The notes beneath the pieces are model-generated. The model had not been told where the DNA came from. It saw nothing but the letters and a program-made list of their open reading frames with translations, and ran no database searches. Below, one piece after another: positions 9,183 to 18,625 of a DNA stretch of 64,000 bases. Position 1 is the stretch's first letter, and each line of letters opens with the position of its first letter. This DNA comes from Flavobacterium sp. NG2 (GTDB lineage Bacteria > Bacteroidota > Bacteroidia > Flavobacteriales > Flavobacteriaceae): the NCBI RefSeq assembly GCF_034119845.1, contig NZ_CP139420.1:1900001-1964000 (forward strand), in the 5' to 3' direction. The position numbers were made by a program, and so were the translations under genes.

Positions 9183-9372
9183 AATTTCTAAAATTTAAGT
9201 TTAAAACTCACTAAACACTCCTTCATTCCGAATACTCGTTGCAACTAAATCTCGAATGATTTTTAGCAAAGTTTCTACCTTTTAAACCTAATTTCAAAAA
9301 GCGAATGTCAATAATGGTACTAAAGAGTAAATAATTACCCATTTTAATCACTTATTCATAAAGTGAATTCCA

Positions 9373-9380
9373 TAACTTTG
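9373..9380 (+). promoter_or_regulatory. Possible Bacteroidota -7 promoter element
   Basis: TAACTTTG matches the TAnnTTTG consensus of Bacteroidota promoters and lies about 85 bases upstream of the small HTH-like gene. No clear -33 TTTG partner is seen. Confidence 0.3.
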
Positions 9381-9464
9381 TAGAAAAACGAAGCTTATTG
9401 ATTCTATGTTGAGGTTACTCATAAGCATACCAAAGGCATAGATAATGTATTAAAATATAGAAAT

Positions 9465-9668
9465 GTGGTAGGAAGTAATACTAGGGTATGTATTTATCCA
9501 AAGGATGTACAACGTATTACAGGTAAAACATATAGACAGGCAAGATTGTATTTAATTAAGGTAAAAAACAGCCTCAATAAAGAGCCTCATCAATTAATTT
9601 CAATAGAAGAGTTTTGTGACTTTTCAGGACTACAAATTGAACACGTTTTACGTTGTATTATCGGATAG
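9465..9668 (+). CDS. Small HTH-like protein (67 aa)
   Basis: About 67 residues. The frame has no ATG at the front; GTG at 9465 is the likeliest start. The sequence YPKDVQRITGKTYRQARLYL resembles the helix-turn-helix of small excisionase-like or regulatory proteins in Bacteroidota, and ISIEEFCDFSGLQIEHVLRC reads as a second helix pair. The 3' neighbour is the tRNA-like scar near 9.9 kb, where an element-encoded regulator would be expected. Function is inferred from size and pattern. Confidence 0.5.
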   Translation: MVGSNTRVCIYPKDVQRITGKTYRQARLYLIKVKNSLNKEPHQLISIEEFCDFSGLQIEHVLRCIIG

Positions 9669-9888
9669 CATTTGATGCTTCTATGAAGCTTTAAACTGTT
9701 CCCTATTCATTAAAAACTAGTTTATTAAGTAGTTCAAAGAATAGTCTAAAGTATTGTATTATATAGGAATATTGATTATATTTACATGAAATATTTTTTA
9801 ATGTTCTTTACTGGTTTTTACTAGTGACCTATTTAATGACCTATCGAAACATATAACAGCTAAAGCCTTATAAACACTAGCATAAAAA

Positions 9889-9917
9889 GAGGAATACAAA
9901 TCCCTCTTTCTCCGCCA
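9889..9917 (+). other. tRNA-Ser-like 3' end fragment, possible attachment site
   Basis: AGAGG, a loop, then CCCTCTTTCTCCGCCA resembles the T arm, acceptor strand and CCA end of a bacterial tRNA-Ser. The loop lacks the normal TTCGAAT and no tRNA body precedes it. Tyrosine-recombinase elements often integrate at tRNA 3' ends and leave such copies. No integrase gene was found in the window. Confidence 0.45.
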
Positions 9918-9921
9918 AAAG

Positions 9922-9952
9922 AAACCCGAAACGAAAGTTTCGGGTTTTTTGT
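9922..9952. terminator. Strong bidirectional terminator
   Basis: Perfect 11-bp stem AAACCCGAAAC / GTTTCGGGTTT with a GAAA loop. It is followed by a T-run on the plus strand, and by TTTCTTTT on the minus strand, where it would end the DUF4252 transcript. Confidence 0.85.
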
Positions 9953-9980
9953 TTTAAGATTGTAATTGAGAATAATTTTG

Positions 9981-10508
9981 TTACCTCTGTTTGGTAGCTT
10001 TTTTCAATTCATCGCCGCCGGGTATTTTCATTTTGTCGGTTAAAACGGCTATTTCATTTAAGCCAAAATTTCCAGTTAAAGACATTAAAACAGTTTCGTT
10101 ATCTCGGCCACTACCTTCGATAAACATTAATAATTCTTTTATTTGAGAATCTGAAGCACCTGATTTTACAACAATTCTAATGTTTTTTCCGTTTTCGTTT
10201 ACTTTCATTAGTTCTTCCAAGCCCACTGTTTTAATGTATTTATCTGCAGTAGCTTTCATATCTGAAGCAGCTTTGGAATTTGTAGTTGTAAATACTTTCA
10301 GATGGTCTAGTTTTTTGATTAAAGTCATATATTGTTGCATCTCTTTGTCGGAGGCATCTACTTTTACCTTACTCATCAATTCAAACATTTTTTTATTTAC
10401 GACAACTGCTGTAATGCCATCTTGGTCACTGAATTTATCTAATATGTTTTGAGCAAACAAAGTCGGTGCAACTGCTATCAGTAAGAATAGCACGATGTAT
10501 TTTTTCAT
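9981..10508 (-). CDS. DUF4252 domain-containing exported protein
   Basis: 175 residues with a Sec signal peptide (MKKYIVLFLLIAVAPTLFAQ, cleavage after FAQ). The mature part has the pattern of DUF4252: an N-terminal helix (ILDKFSDQDGITAVVVNKKMFELM), a KLDHLKVFTT strand and a closing LTGNFGLNEIAVLTDKM. In Bacteroidota the family commonly sits near sigma-factor or anti-sigma genes, and its role is unknown. It lies 6 bases after the 84-residue membrane gene and so is likely in one operon. No sigma factor is present here. Confidence 0.8.
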   Translation of the reverse strand: MKKYIVLFLLIAVAPTLFAQNILDKFSDQDGITAVVVNKKMFELMSKVKVDASDKEMQQYMTLIKKLDHLKVFTTTNSKAASDMKATADKYIKTVGLEELMKVNENGKNIRIVVKSGASDSQIKELLMFIEGSGRDNETVLMSLTGNFGLNEIAVLTDKMKIPGGDELKKATKQR

Positions 10509-10514
10509 AGTTTT

Positions 10515-10769
10515 TTATTTTTCTTTAAATATTTTGTTTTTTGCAAGTTCGTATTCTTGAATCTGTATTACACTTTTCATGCCACGATTCAATTGAATAG
10601 AAACTGAAGTTAATGTTTTTTGTGTGTACAGGAGTGCTATTTCAGGATTTTCAAAACTTCCTAATTCTGTTTTTTTGCTCTTAAGGTTAAAAATAGTTGT
10701 TATGATGATACCCACAAATATTAATAAAACGATACATTTTGCTATTGTTAAATTCATGGTAGTAATCAA
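10515..10769 (-). CDS. Small single-span membrane protein (84 aa)
   Basis: A hydrophobic helix at about residues 8-27 (AKCIVLLIFVGIIITTIFNL) is followed by a polar region that is largely helical. The start may be the first Met or Met5. The protein resembles small membrane partners encoded beside DUF4252 proteins in flavobacteria, but no family name is secure. The next gene begins 6 bases later on the minus strand. Confidence 0.55.
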   Translation of the reverse strand: MITTMNLTIAKCIVLLIFVGIIITTIFNLKSKKTELGSFENPEIALLYTQKTLTSVSIQLNRGMKSVIQIQEYELAKNKIFKEK

Positions 10770-10844
10770 TTATTTAAGTTCGTAAAGCAATTAATTAAAA
10801 CTAAAGATAGTATTTTTACGTTAATTAGTTATAAAAACAATATT

Positions 10845-12239
10845 ATGAAGATCAGATTATCGATTTTATTTTTCTTTTTAGTTGCAGGCTTTGTTTTTCA
10901 GGGATGTGAAGATAATGATGATATTGCACTTCCTACCTCGCTTCAAATTAATGATTTTATTTGGAAAGGACTTAATATAAATTACTTATGGCAAGCGGAT
11001 GTTTCTAATTTAGCAGATAATCGATTTCCAAATCAAGGACAATACACCAGCTTTTTGTCTAATTATACTCCCGAGGATTTATTTAATGTTTTGCGAATTG
11101 ATAAGTCAATTGATCGCTTTAGTTGGATTGTAAGTGATTATACGGTATTAGAGCAGGCTTTGCAGGGAACGACAAAAAATAACGGAATAGAGTTTGGATT
11201 GAGCTATAAACCAGGAAGTCAAACGGAAATTATTGGCTATGTTCGATATATAATTCCGGGTTCAGATGCTGCCACAAAAAATATAAAACGAGGGGATATA
11301 TTTTATGCAGTTAACAATGTGTCGCTGACGATTTCAAATTATTCATCGCTTTTATATAGTGCAGCGGAAAATTATAGTTTAAGTTTTGCTGATTTTGATG
11401 GAACCAATTTTATTCCTAATGGTAAAGTTATTGATTTTACAAAAACGGTTTTGAATGAAAATCCTATTTTTATCAATAAGATAATCAATTCAGGAAGTCA
11501 TAAGATAGGCTATTTAATGTATAATGGATTTTATTCCAATTATGATGTACAATTAAATAATGCTTTTGGTTTTTTAAAAAGTGAAGGGATTACGGATTTG
11601 GTATTAGACTTAAGATATAACGGTGGAGGGTCTGTGCTTACGGCAACACGATTAGCAAGTATGATAACAGGACAGTTCACTAATCAAGTTTTTACTAAAC
11701 TAACCTATAATAAAAAAAAGAGTGCTAATAATGTGAATTACCTATTTCCTAGTAAAATTAGCGCTACAGAGATTAATAGTTTAAACTTATCTAAAATATA
11801 CATACTAACAACGCAAAGTACGGCTTCTGCAAGTGAATTAATTATTAATGGTTTGTCTCCGTATATTAATGTTATACAAATAGGGGATGTGACTTACGGT
11901 AAAAACGTTGCTTCGGTTACTTTGTATGATTCTTCTAATTTTAGTTCTTCAAATCGAAATCCAGATCATAAATATGCAATGCAGCCTATTGTAGCCAAAT
12001 CAGTAAATAAAAATGGTTTTGGCGAGTACGAAAAAGGATTGGTTCCTAATCATAGTTTGAAAGAGTCATTACGTACACTTGGTGTTCTTGGTGATGCCTC
12101 AGAACCATTATTAAGTACAGCAATTGGGAAAATTACAGGTACAAGTAGATGGGTAAAACAAACTACGGAAAATGGAGCGATAGACTTAGTTAATGATTCA
12201 AAAACCTTAAGTGGTCGTAACGAATTGCATATTGAGTAG
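10845..12239 (+). CDS. S41 family (C-terminal processing) peptidase, lipoprotein
   Basis: A 464-residue protein with a lipoprotein signal peptide (LVAGFVFQGC, Cys20). Residues 110-200 contain a PDZ-like segment with GSDAATKNIKRGDIF, which binds C-termini. The S41 core includes DLVLDLRYNGGGS (around 250-262) and the nucleophile region STASASELI (Ser328/Ser330). Family members cleave misfolded or tagged envelope proteins. An N-terminal FIWKGLNINYLW block is typical of Bacteroidota members. The gene stands alone, just before the polysaccharide region, and is probably not part of it. Confidence 0.85.
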   Translation: MKIRLSILFFFLVAGFVFQGCEDNDDIALPTSLQINDFIWKGLNINYLWQADVSNLADNRFPNQGQYTSFLSNYTPEDLFNVLRIDKSIDRFSWIVSDYTVLEQALQGTTKNNGIEFGLSYKPGSQTEIIGYVRYIIPGSDAATKNIKRGDIFYAVNNVSLTISNYSSLLYSAAENYSLSFADFDGTNFIPNGKVIDFTKTVLNENPIFINKIINSGSHKIGYLMYNGFYSNYDVQLNNAFGFLKSEGITDLVLDLRYNGGGSVLTATRLASMITGQFTNQVFTKLTYNKKKSANNVNYLFPSKISATEINSLNLSKIYILTTQSTASASELIINGLSPYINVIQIGDVTYGKNVASVTLYDSSNFSSSNRNPDHKYAMQPIVAKSVNKNGFGEYEKGLVPNHSLKESLRTLGVLGDASEPLLSTAIGKITGTSRWVKQTTENGAIDLVNDSKTLSGRNELHIE

Positions 12240-12330
12240 TAGTAAAGAACTGTTGAAATTTGTTTTATTGTTATATTTTGTCTAGTCATGAAAAATATGC
12301 TATCCTAAGTAGAAAATAGTAGTTATGTTC

Positions 12331-12345
12331 AGTTATTGTCTAGTT
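12331..12345 (+). promoter_or_regulatory. 15-base motif shared with the 47.3 kb GH16 promoter
   Basis: AGTTATTGTCTAGTT, ending 87 bases before the GH16 start, is identical to the sequence at 47239-47253, and ATGTT precedes both copies by one base. A partial copy (TTGTCTAGT) lies at 12278-12286. It is probably an operator or promoter element. Confidence 0.5.
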
Positions 12346-12431
12346 TGAAATTCATTAAGTCACTCCATGAATAATTAATTTTGTATATGGATTAATCTTG
12401 ATTCAAATGAATTAAAATCAAATAAAAAACA

Positions 12432-13703
12432 ATGCAAGCAAAAAACTTTAAGCAAATTAAAAAACAAGTTAGCCTCATTTTGATAGCTGCGGTTATTTTA
12501 TTCAGTTGTAGTAGTTCTCCAAATGAAGAACCTGCAACTGTGAATAGTAAACCTACAGCCCAGGACGATAATCTAACTGTAAATAGAAACAGTAGTTCTG
12601 GAGTGGCTAACCAAGTGACGGTTTCTTCCAATGATAACATAGGTAAAGATGGTGGTAGTGGTGATAATTTTAAATTATTGTCAAATGCCACAAATGGTAC
12701 GGTAACTGAAATTAGAGACGGGGTTTTTGAATACATTCCCAAAGCAAATTTTCATGGATCGGATAGTTTTACCTACACCATAACTGACAAAGATGGCGAC
12801 AAAGCTACAGCAACTGTTCATGTTACAGTAAATTTTGTACTTGTAGCTGCAGATTTTAACAATATTGATCCTAATTTACCTTCTTTCGTATCCTTACAGA
12901 ATACCACGCCAGAGGGTAAAAAATGGGTAAAACAAGAAAATTTATCGGATGAATTTAACAGCTGGGATGCTAACAAATGGTTTAAATCTACATGGAATTA
13001 CGGCGTTCCTGTTTTTATGTCTACATCTAGTGCTAATTCTGGAGTTGCTGATGGAAATTTATGGATAAAAGCTACGTTGAATGAAACTAATCCTGAAGGG
13101 CGCTGGTTTCAGTCGGCTAGGATTCACTCTAAGACTAAGATTAGTTACCCTATGTACACTGAGGCGAGAATTAAAGCAGCACATATTTCGGCCTACAATA
13201 CTTATTGGCTAAATAACGGAAACTCCACAAATAGAGATGAGATTGATATTATTGAAAACAACTCAAAGCCTTCTTGTGGTTGTCAACCTAATTTTCCATT
13301 GCAAATGAATTCGCAATATTTTCATGCTGATTCAAATAAAACACCTGTTGAAATAAGGAATGAGGACAATTTTCATCAAAACAATTTATCAAGTGTGAAT
13401 CCGCTTAAAGGAGTAAAGTGGAACGAAAACTACCACACTTTCGGGGTTTGGTGGAAAGATTCTAAAAACATTCAATTTTATCTTGATGGTGAGCCAGCGG
13501 GTAAGGTAGTGGTAGGACAAGACCGTTCAGGACAAACCTATATCAATCGTGAGTTTACAAGAGAATTAGAGATCATTTTTGACCTATGGACAGCCGATGC
13601 TAGTTGGCTAGGTGGTCTTGCATCCAAATCTGATTTAGGGGATAATTCAATCAATACAATGAAAGTGGACTGGGTAAGAACTTGGAAATTAGAAAATAAA
13701 TAA
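12432..13703 (+). CDS. GH16 endo-galactanase (agarase/porphyranase type) with Ig-like domain, lipoprotein
   Basis: 423 residues. The signal peptide ends in a lipobox-like LFSCSSS, so surface anchoring is likely. Residues 40-135 form one cadherin/Big_9-like domain with the typical HGSDSFTYTITDKDGDKA motif. The C-terminal GH16 domain (about 155-423) carries the catalytic motif E270-I-D272-I-I-E275. GH16 enzymes cut internal beta-1,4 linkages of agar and porphyran by a retaining mechanism. Precise specificity cannot be read from sequence. The gene is monocistronic and faces a convergent GH16 gene, with a terminator between them. It shares a 15-base upstream motif with the GH16 gene at 47.3 kb. 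Confidence 0.85.
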   Translation: MQAKNFKQIKKQVSLILIAAVILFSCSSSPNEEPATVNSKPTAQDDNLTVNRNSSSGVANQVTVSSNDNIGKDGGSGDNFKLLSNATNGTVTEIRDGVFEYIPKANFHGSDSFTYTITDKDGDKATATVHVTVNFVLVAADFNNIDPNLPSFVSLQNTTPEGKKWVKQENLSDEFNSWDANKWFKSTWNYGVPVFMSTSSANSGVADGNLWIKATLNETNPEGRWFQSARIHSKTKISYPMYTEARIKAAHISAYNTYWLNNGNSTNRDEIDIIENNSKPSCGCQPNFPLQMNSQYFHADSNKTPVEIRNEDNFHQNNLSSVNPLKGVKWNENYHTFGVWWKDSKNIQFYLDGEPAGKVVVGQDRSGQTYINREFTRELEIIFDLWTADASWLGGLASKSDLGDNSINTMKVDWVRTWKLENK

Positions 13704-13899
13704 GCTCAATTATTGGTCACAAAAAAGAGTTAAAACTATGCACTTTAGTGCATTTCGCTTTAGCTTCTAAAAATTTTAGCCACAGATTATAAAGATTTAA
13801 AGGATTAATCTGTGCTAATCTTTTTAATCTGACAACCAAATCTACGGGCTTTCAGTTCATAGTAGTTTAGTTATAGTGATTGAACAGCTTTGTAGCTAT

Positions 13900-13949
13900 A
13901 AAGGTTATTCTGGAAAAACATCCTAATAGTTTTTCAGAATAACCTTTTT
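13900..13949 (+). terminator. Terminator between convergent GH16 genes
   Basis: 13-bp perfect stem AAAGGTTATTCTG (13900-13912) / CAGAATAACCTTT (13935-13947), extended by GAAAAA/TTTTT pairing, and followed by T residues. A dispersed AATCTGTGCTAATC-type sequence lies just upstream (13790-13835). Confidence 0.75.
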
Positions 13950-13983
13950 GATTTATAAAGTATTGAAATATTTTCTACGATTG

Positions 13984-14847
13984 TTATTTTTTCTGCCAAG
14001 CTCTAAAATATTTCACACGCATTTCTCCATTTAAGCTGTTGTCATCAGGTAAGGCGCCAAACCATTTGTTGGATTCACAATTGAAATTAATTTCTAGTGG
14101 CTGGTGCCAATGCGTATTTTTAGCTTCTCTAAACAAGATGCCGTCAATGTAAAACCGAATGTATTCAGGCGTCCATTCTAATCCCCAAACATGATAGTCA
14201 GCTTGTAACTCTTTTGGGAAATAATATTTTTCGGTTCTGGAAAAATGAGCTTTTACATTGCCTTGATTTTCGGGTGATTTAAAAACGTGAATATTCGAAT
14301 TCAAGTCATGACGGTTTTGTAGAACTCCTGGGGCATTTTCGCAAATATCAATTTCTGTCCACCAGTCTTTGCTTACATTGGTCATCCAAAAACCTGATAC
14401 CCAAGGAGCATCCATCAATTTGCATTCAGCTTCAAAATAACCGTATAAAAATTGTTTTTTGCTTTTAATAAATCCTGTTGAGTGTGTAAAACCCTCGGGT
14501 AATTTTTCATCTCCATGTTGGTTCACCTTAATCACTAATTCACCTTTGTTTAAACTGATATTTGAAGGGTGAAAATACGTGGGCTGACGGCCTTTCCATT
14601 TAGGGTTATTAGGAAACCATTTGCTTTCGTTTAAATTATTCGAATCAAATTCGTCTGAATATTCTTTTAGCAATACCCATTTTGAACTGTTTTTTTGGTC
14701 TGAAAGCGGAAATGTATTATTGAGTCTTTTAGGTGCTTTTTCTAACGTAATAGAATCAGCATATTTTTTGGGAGGTATTGTTAAATCCTGGGAGTAGGCA
14801 TTTGTTAAAAAAGCCATAGTAAGTAGTAGGATGATTTTTGTTTTCAT
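13984..14847 (-). CDS. GH16 glycoside hydrolase, exported
   Basis: The likely start is the ATG at 14847 (an upstream in-frame start six codons earlier would spoil the signal peptide), giving 287 residues. Signal peptide MKTKIILLLTMAFLTNAYSQ. The GH16 core contains WKGRQPTYFHPSNIS and the catalytic motif E165-I-D167-I-C-E170. The final FNCESNKWFGALPDD and the RVKYFRAW strand are typical of the fold. It probably cleaves a sulfated or neutral galactan; agarase, porphyranase and carrageenan-type activities are all possible. It is transcribed divergently from the sulfatase-GH29 operon. Confidence 0.85.
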   Translation of the reverse strand: MKTKIILLLTMAFLTNAYSQDLTIPPKKYADSITLEKAPKRLNNTFPLSDQKNSSKWVLLKEYSDEFDSNNLNESKWFPNNPKWKGRQPTYFHPSNISLNKGELVIKVNQHGDEKLPEGFTHSTGFIKSKKQFLYGYFEAECKLMDAPWVSGFWMTNVSKDWWTEIDICENAPGVLQNRHDLNSNIHVFKSPENQGNVKAHFSRTEKYYFPKELQADYHVWGLEWTPEYIRFYIDGILFREAKNTHWHQPLEINFNCESNKWFGALPDDNSLNGEMRVKYFRAWQKK

Positions 14848-15205
14848 AATAATAGAGATTAGCAATATTTTATAGTTGGTTTTAGGCGCTATATAATAGG
14901 AATTTAAAGTTTAAATATAATGAGTTCTATAGGAGAAGAAAAATGCATGCACTAGAGTGCTACTTAAAAAACCAAATGTGGTAGTTTTTAAATCAAATCT
15001 TATTATTCGCCCACCTATATTTCTTTTTCCTATAAAAAGAAATACGAGATTTGAAAATGTATCTGTCAGTAAATATTGATTGTAAAAACCATTTGTGGTG
15101 GGGATAAATACATTTGAAAAGCTTTTAATAAATGGATTGAAATATTTTTGGTGAATCAAAAAACAGAAATTAAAACTACTATTTCATCTAATTCTATAAT
15201 TTATT
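14848..15205. promoter_or_regulatory. Divergent promoter region, GH16 (-) and sulfatase (+)
   Basis: A 358-base region with two 12-base copies of an imperfect palindrome, ACCAnnnGTGGT, at 14971-14982 and 15088-15099. They could be operator sites for a regulator of both transcripts. No canonical TAnnTTTG promoter was located with confidence. Confidence 0.4.
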
Positions 15206-17068
15206 ATGAATACAAAAGTATATGTGCTTGCAATGATAGCTTTGATATCATTGATACCAAAAGTAACAGCGCAAAATCAATCTAAGAAACCCAATATTCT
15301 TTGGATTTTAACAGATGATCAAAGAAAAGACTCTAATGGATATTATAATCAAATTACGTCTGGAAAAAATGATAGCCCACTGGGGTATGTTTCATCTCCT
15401 AACTTGGATGCATTGGCAAAAGAAGGAATCGTCTTTACTAATATGTACTGCAATTCACCTGCTTGTGCCCCCTCTAGAAATGGTATTCTAGCAGGTAAAT
15501 ATCCTCATCATTCTGGAGTGTATGGTTTTGAATATTTTAATGGAGAAGCTCCATTTTTTACAAAAACAATGCCTCAGATCATGGCTGAAAATGGGTATGA
15601 AACTAGCTTGTTTGGAAAAGCGGGATACCGTAACAAAAGTGTAGATAAAAAGAGTAAAGAAGTTTATAAAGGCTTTTATCAACAATATATTTTAGATACA
15701 GAATTGTCTAAGGCTGGAATTACGGATTGGAATAGCGCTGCCATTTATGGTAAGCAACCTAATGGTAAATCAGGGAAATTAGATACTCGAGTGGAGTTTT
15801 ATTATCCAAACGGAGAAAAGAAATCATGGAGTAGGGAAAATACCATATCTGATGAAGAAAAAGCAATTAAAGCATCGGTTGAAAAGGAATTGGATATACT
15901 TTACCACAATACAACAGATGGCGAAGAATCGGGACTAATAATTGGAGGAGTAAACTCGATGCCTGCTGACAAAACCTTAGACGGCAATATTTTGACTGAG
16001 TATTTGAATTATCTAAAAAATCAAGGTCAGCCTTATAAGTCATTACAAGGTATAAAAATGAATGGAGCCGATTCAAGGAAGCCCATTTTTACGAGTTTAA
16101 GTTTTCATTTTCCTCATACACCCGTAATGCCTCCAAAGGAATTTAGGGATCGTTTTAAGGATAAGGTATATAAAATACCTGAATTTGACAAAAAAGAAGA
16201 GTTAAGCAAGTTGCCAAAGCAGTTGGTTGATTTATACAAAAAACTGCAAATTGATGGGTATTCGTATAAAGAAAAACAGCAGGCTATACGTGATTATTAT
16301 GCGTTTTGTGCTTATGGTGATTTTATTATTGGTAAAGCCATTGAAGCATTCAAAGTTTATTCTCAAAAAAACAATCAAGAATACGTGATTTTATATACCT
16401 CAGGAGATCACGGTTGGCAATTGGGTGAACAAGGAATTGAATCTAAATTTTCGCCTTGGGATTTGTCAACTCATACTACAGGTATTTTAGTTTCCTCGGA
16501 TAAAAAAGCCATTCCAGCCGGAAAAGTATATGAAGGCTTTACCGAATACGTTGATATTATGCCAACAGTTTTGGCTGCAGGCGGAGTTGATTTGTCAGAT
16601 AAAGAATATGATTTTTTAGATGGTTATAATATGGCTGCATTGTATGCCAATAAAAAACTAAACAAAGAATATATCATTGGAGAAATTAATAGTGTTGCTG
16701 GTCCGCGAACTTATATGCGTACAAGAGATTTTGCTTTTTCGATGCGACCAAGACCTTTAAATGGTGGCCCTGGTGGAAAATATAAACCGAATGAAAATGT
16801 TCGCTGGGGATTAGATGCCCCAAGAGAAGAAGTGCAACTCGCCTTATATGATTTGCGTAAAGACCCTATGGAACGCAATAATGTGGCAAATGACAAAAAG
16901 TATATCGAATTGACAGATTGGTTTCGCAAAAAACTGGGGAATATTGTTTTGGGTGATGGTCGTATTGAATGTGATTGGAAGCAAAAGGATGTGTACAGTC
17001 GGACTGATTTTGCGTTAGGAGCTGATGATAAGAAGATAAATATTCCTTCGGCCATAATTCCAAAATAA
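15206..17068 (+). CDS. Sulfatase (formylglycine-dependent), exported
   Basis: 620 residues with a Sec signal peptide (cleavage near VTAQ). The N-terminal sulfatase motif PNILWILTDDQR provides metal-binding acidic residues. The C-x-P-S-R motif places the residue converted to formylglycine at Cys87 (CAPSR). TSGDHGWQLGEQ is the second metal-binding block. The C-terminal LYDLRKDPMERNNVAND is typical of S1 family sulfatases. It likely removes sulfate from red-algal galactan, perhaps L-galactose-6-sulfate. A GH29 gene follows after 39 bases, suggesting desulfation before exo-cleavage. An anaerobic or aerobic maturase must be supplied elsewhere. Confidence 0.9.
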   Translation: MNTKVYVLAMIALISLIPKVTAQNQSKKPNILWILTDDQRKDSNGYYNQITSGKNDSPLGYVSSPNLDALAKEGIVFTNMYCNSPACAPSRNGILAGKYPHHSGVYGFEYFNGEAPFFTKTMPQIMAENGYETSLFGKAGYRNKSVDKKSKEVYKGFYQQYILDTELSKAGITDWNSAAIYGKQPNGKSGKLDTRVEFYYPNGEKKSWSRENTISDEEKAIKASVEKELDILYHNTTDGEESGLIIGGVNSMPADKTLDGNILTEYLNYLKNQGQPYKSLQGIKMNGADSRKPIFTSLSFHFPHTPVMPPKEFRDRFKDKVYKIPEFDKKEELSKLPKQLVDLYKKLQIDGYSYKEKQQAIRDYYAFCAYGDFIIGKAIEAFKVYSQKNNQEYVILYTSGDHGWQLGEQGIESKFSPWDLSTHTTGILVSSDKKAIPAGKVYEGFTEYVDIMPTVLAAGGVDLSDKEYDFLDGYNMAALYANKKLNKEYIIGEINSVAGPRTYMRTRDFAFSMRPRPLNGGPGGKYKPNENVRWGLDAPREEVQLALYDLRKDPMERNNVANDKKYIELTDWFRKKLGNIVLGDGRIECDWKQKDVYSRTDFALGADDKKINIPSAIIPK

Positions 17069-17107
17069 GAAGAATAAGAAAGTATTAAATTAAGAATAGA
17101 AAGTAAG

Positions 17108-18595
17108 ATGAAGAAAAAAATAAATATCGCCTTAGTACTTTTTTGTGTAACGATTAACCTATTCTCGCAAGCTAAAAAGGAAGTTTTTAAACCTGACTGG
17201 GAATCTATTAGAGCAAATTATAAAGTTGCCGAATGGTTTAGAGATGCTAAATTTGGAATCTTTTTGCATTGGGGACCCTATGCTGTACCTGCTTATAGTA
17301 GCGAAAAATATCCAAAAGGCATTTATGACCAAAAATGGAGTAAGGGTGGAACAAAACCTTATACCTATCATAGAGAACATTACGGAGAGCCATCTCAATT
17401 TGGTTATAAAGATTTTATTCCTCAATTTAAAGCTGAGAATTTTGATGCCAATGAGTGGATTACGCTTTTCAAAGAAGCAGGAGCGCGTTATGTAGTTCCA
17501 GTTGCCGAGCACCATGATGGATATGCGATGTATAATTCTAAGTTTACAAGATGGAATGTGGTGCAAACAGGACCAAAGAAAGATGTGATGAAAATGCTTT
17601 CGGATGCATGTCACAAACAAGATTTAAAGTTTGGAGTTTCTTCTCACTTTGCTTACAATCGTTTATACTACAAACGTGATGATCCAAGTTGGGATACTAA
17701 TGACCCACAATATTTTGATTTATACGGAAAACCAGTAAAAGAAGGGGAAAAACCCACACAAGAATACCTGGATTTATGGTGGAATCGTACCACGGATATT
17801 ATCGATAACTATAAACCTGATTTATTATGGTTTGATTATGGATTAGATGATGAAGGATTCAAATCTGTACACAAGAAAATTTTAGCATACTACTATAACA
17901 AAGGTGTCGAATGGAAAAAAGAGGTGGTTTTTCAAGATAAAAACATGAAGTACGAATCGTTTCCTGAAGATTTAATTGTGCTTGATTTAGAGCGTGGTCG
18001 TATGGACGGGATCAATAAGTATCCATGGCAAACGGATACTTCAATTGGTAAAATTTCCTGGGGATATGTCACCACCGAGGAATACAAAACTTCGGATTAC
18101 TTACTAGACGAATTGATTGATATTGTCAGTAAAAACGGTTGTTTGCTATTGAACGTGGGGCCTAAAGCCGACGGGACTATTCCTGCTGAAGCTCAGTCTA
18201 TTTTAAAAGATATGGGGAAATGGATTAAAATTAATGGTCAAGCCATATTTGATACACGCCCTTGGAAAATTTTTGGTGAAGGCCCTACCAAAGTGAGTAA
18301 AGGAAACCATACTGAAAAAGAAAATAAAGATGCTGTAGCCGAGGATATCCGTTTTACAGCCAAGGGAGATGTATTGTACGCTACCGCCTTAGCTTGGTCT
18401 GAAAAAGGGAATTACACCATCAAATCATTAGCTTTAAATAATCCTTATGAAATAAGAGCAGTAAAATCAGTTCAGTTTGTTAGTGGACCAAATAAGATAA
18501 ACTGGAAACAAACAGCGGAAGGATTGGTTATTGATGTCCAAGGAAACAAACCTTGTGAGTCGGCTTATGTCTTTAAAATTGAATTTAAAAAATAA
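17108..18595 (+). CDS. GH29 alpha-L-fucosidase/alpha-L-galactosidase-like, exported
   Basis: 495 residues with a Sec signal peptide (MKKKINIALVLFCVTINLFS). GH29 signatures include EWFRDAKFGIFLHWGPYAVP, AEHHDGYAMYNSKFTRWNVV and LLWFDYG, with the nucleophile Asp243. GH29 enzymes release alpha-L-fucose with retention; a related porphyran-locus GH29 releases alpha-L-galactose. Because porphyran carries L-galactose and not fucose, L-galactosidase activity is my preferred inference here. It follows the sulfatase in a two-gene operon and ends in a terminator. It is one of three GH29 paralogues in the window. Confidence 0.85.
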   Translation: MKKKINIALVLFCVTINLFSQAKKEVFKPDWESIRANYKVAEWFRDAKFGIFLHWGPYAVPAYSSEKYPKGIYDQKWSKGGTKPYTYHREHYGEPSQFGYKDFIPQFKAENFDANEWITLFKEAGARYVVPVAEHHDGYAMYNSKFTRWNVVQTGPKKDVMKMLSDACHKQDLKFGVSSHFAYNRLYYKRDDPSWDTNDPQYFDLYGKPVKEGEKPTQEYLDLWWNRTTDIIDNYKPDLLWFDYGLDDEGFKSVHKKILAYYYNKGVEWKKEVVFQDKNMKYESFPEDLIVLDLERGRMDGINKYPWQTDTSIGKISWGYVTTEEYKTSDYLLDELIDIVSKNGCLLLNVGPKADGTIPAEAQSILKDMGKWIKINGQAIFDTRPWKIFGEGPTKVSKGNHTEKENKDAVAEDIRFTAKGDVLYATALAWSEKGNYTIKSLALNNPYEIRAVKSVQFVSGPNKINWKQTAEGLVIDVQGNKPCESAYVFKIEFKK

Positions 18596-18625
18596 AATAC
18601 CCATCGAAACTTGAACTGTTTTGGT

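Larger units (their letters stand above)
9669..9980. other. Intergenic boundary of the accessory region
   Basis: It contains two copies of GACCTATT/GACCTATC (near 9825-9846), the tRNA-Ser-like 3' end fragment and a strong terminator. It seems to separate accessory from core DNA. Confidence 0.5.

Noticed and set aside
9889..9917. Intact tRNA-Ser gene
   Set aside because: Only a T-arm and acceptor-like end are present; no D arm or anticodon arm precedes it, and the T-loop lacks TTCGAAT.
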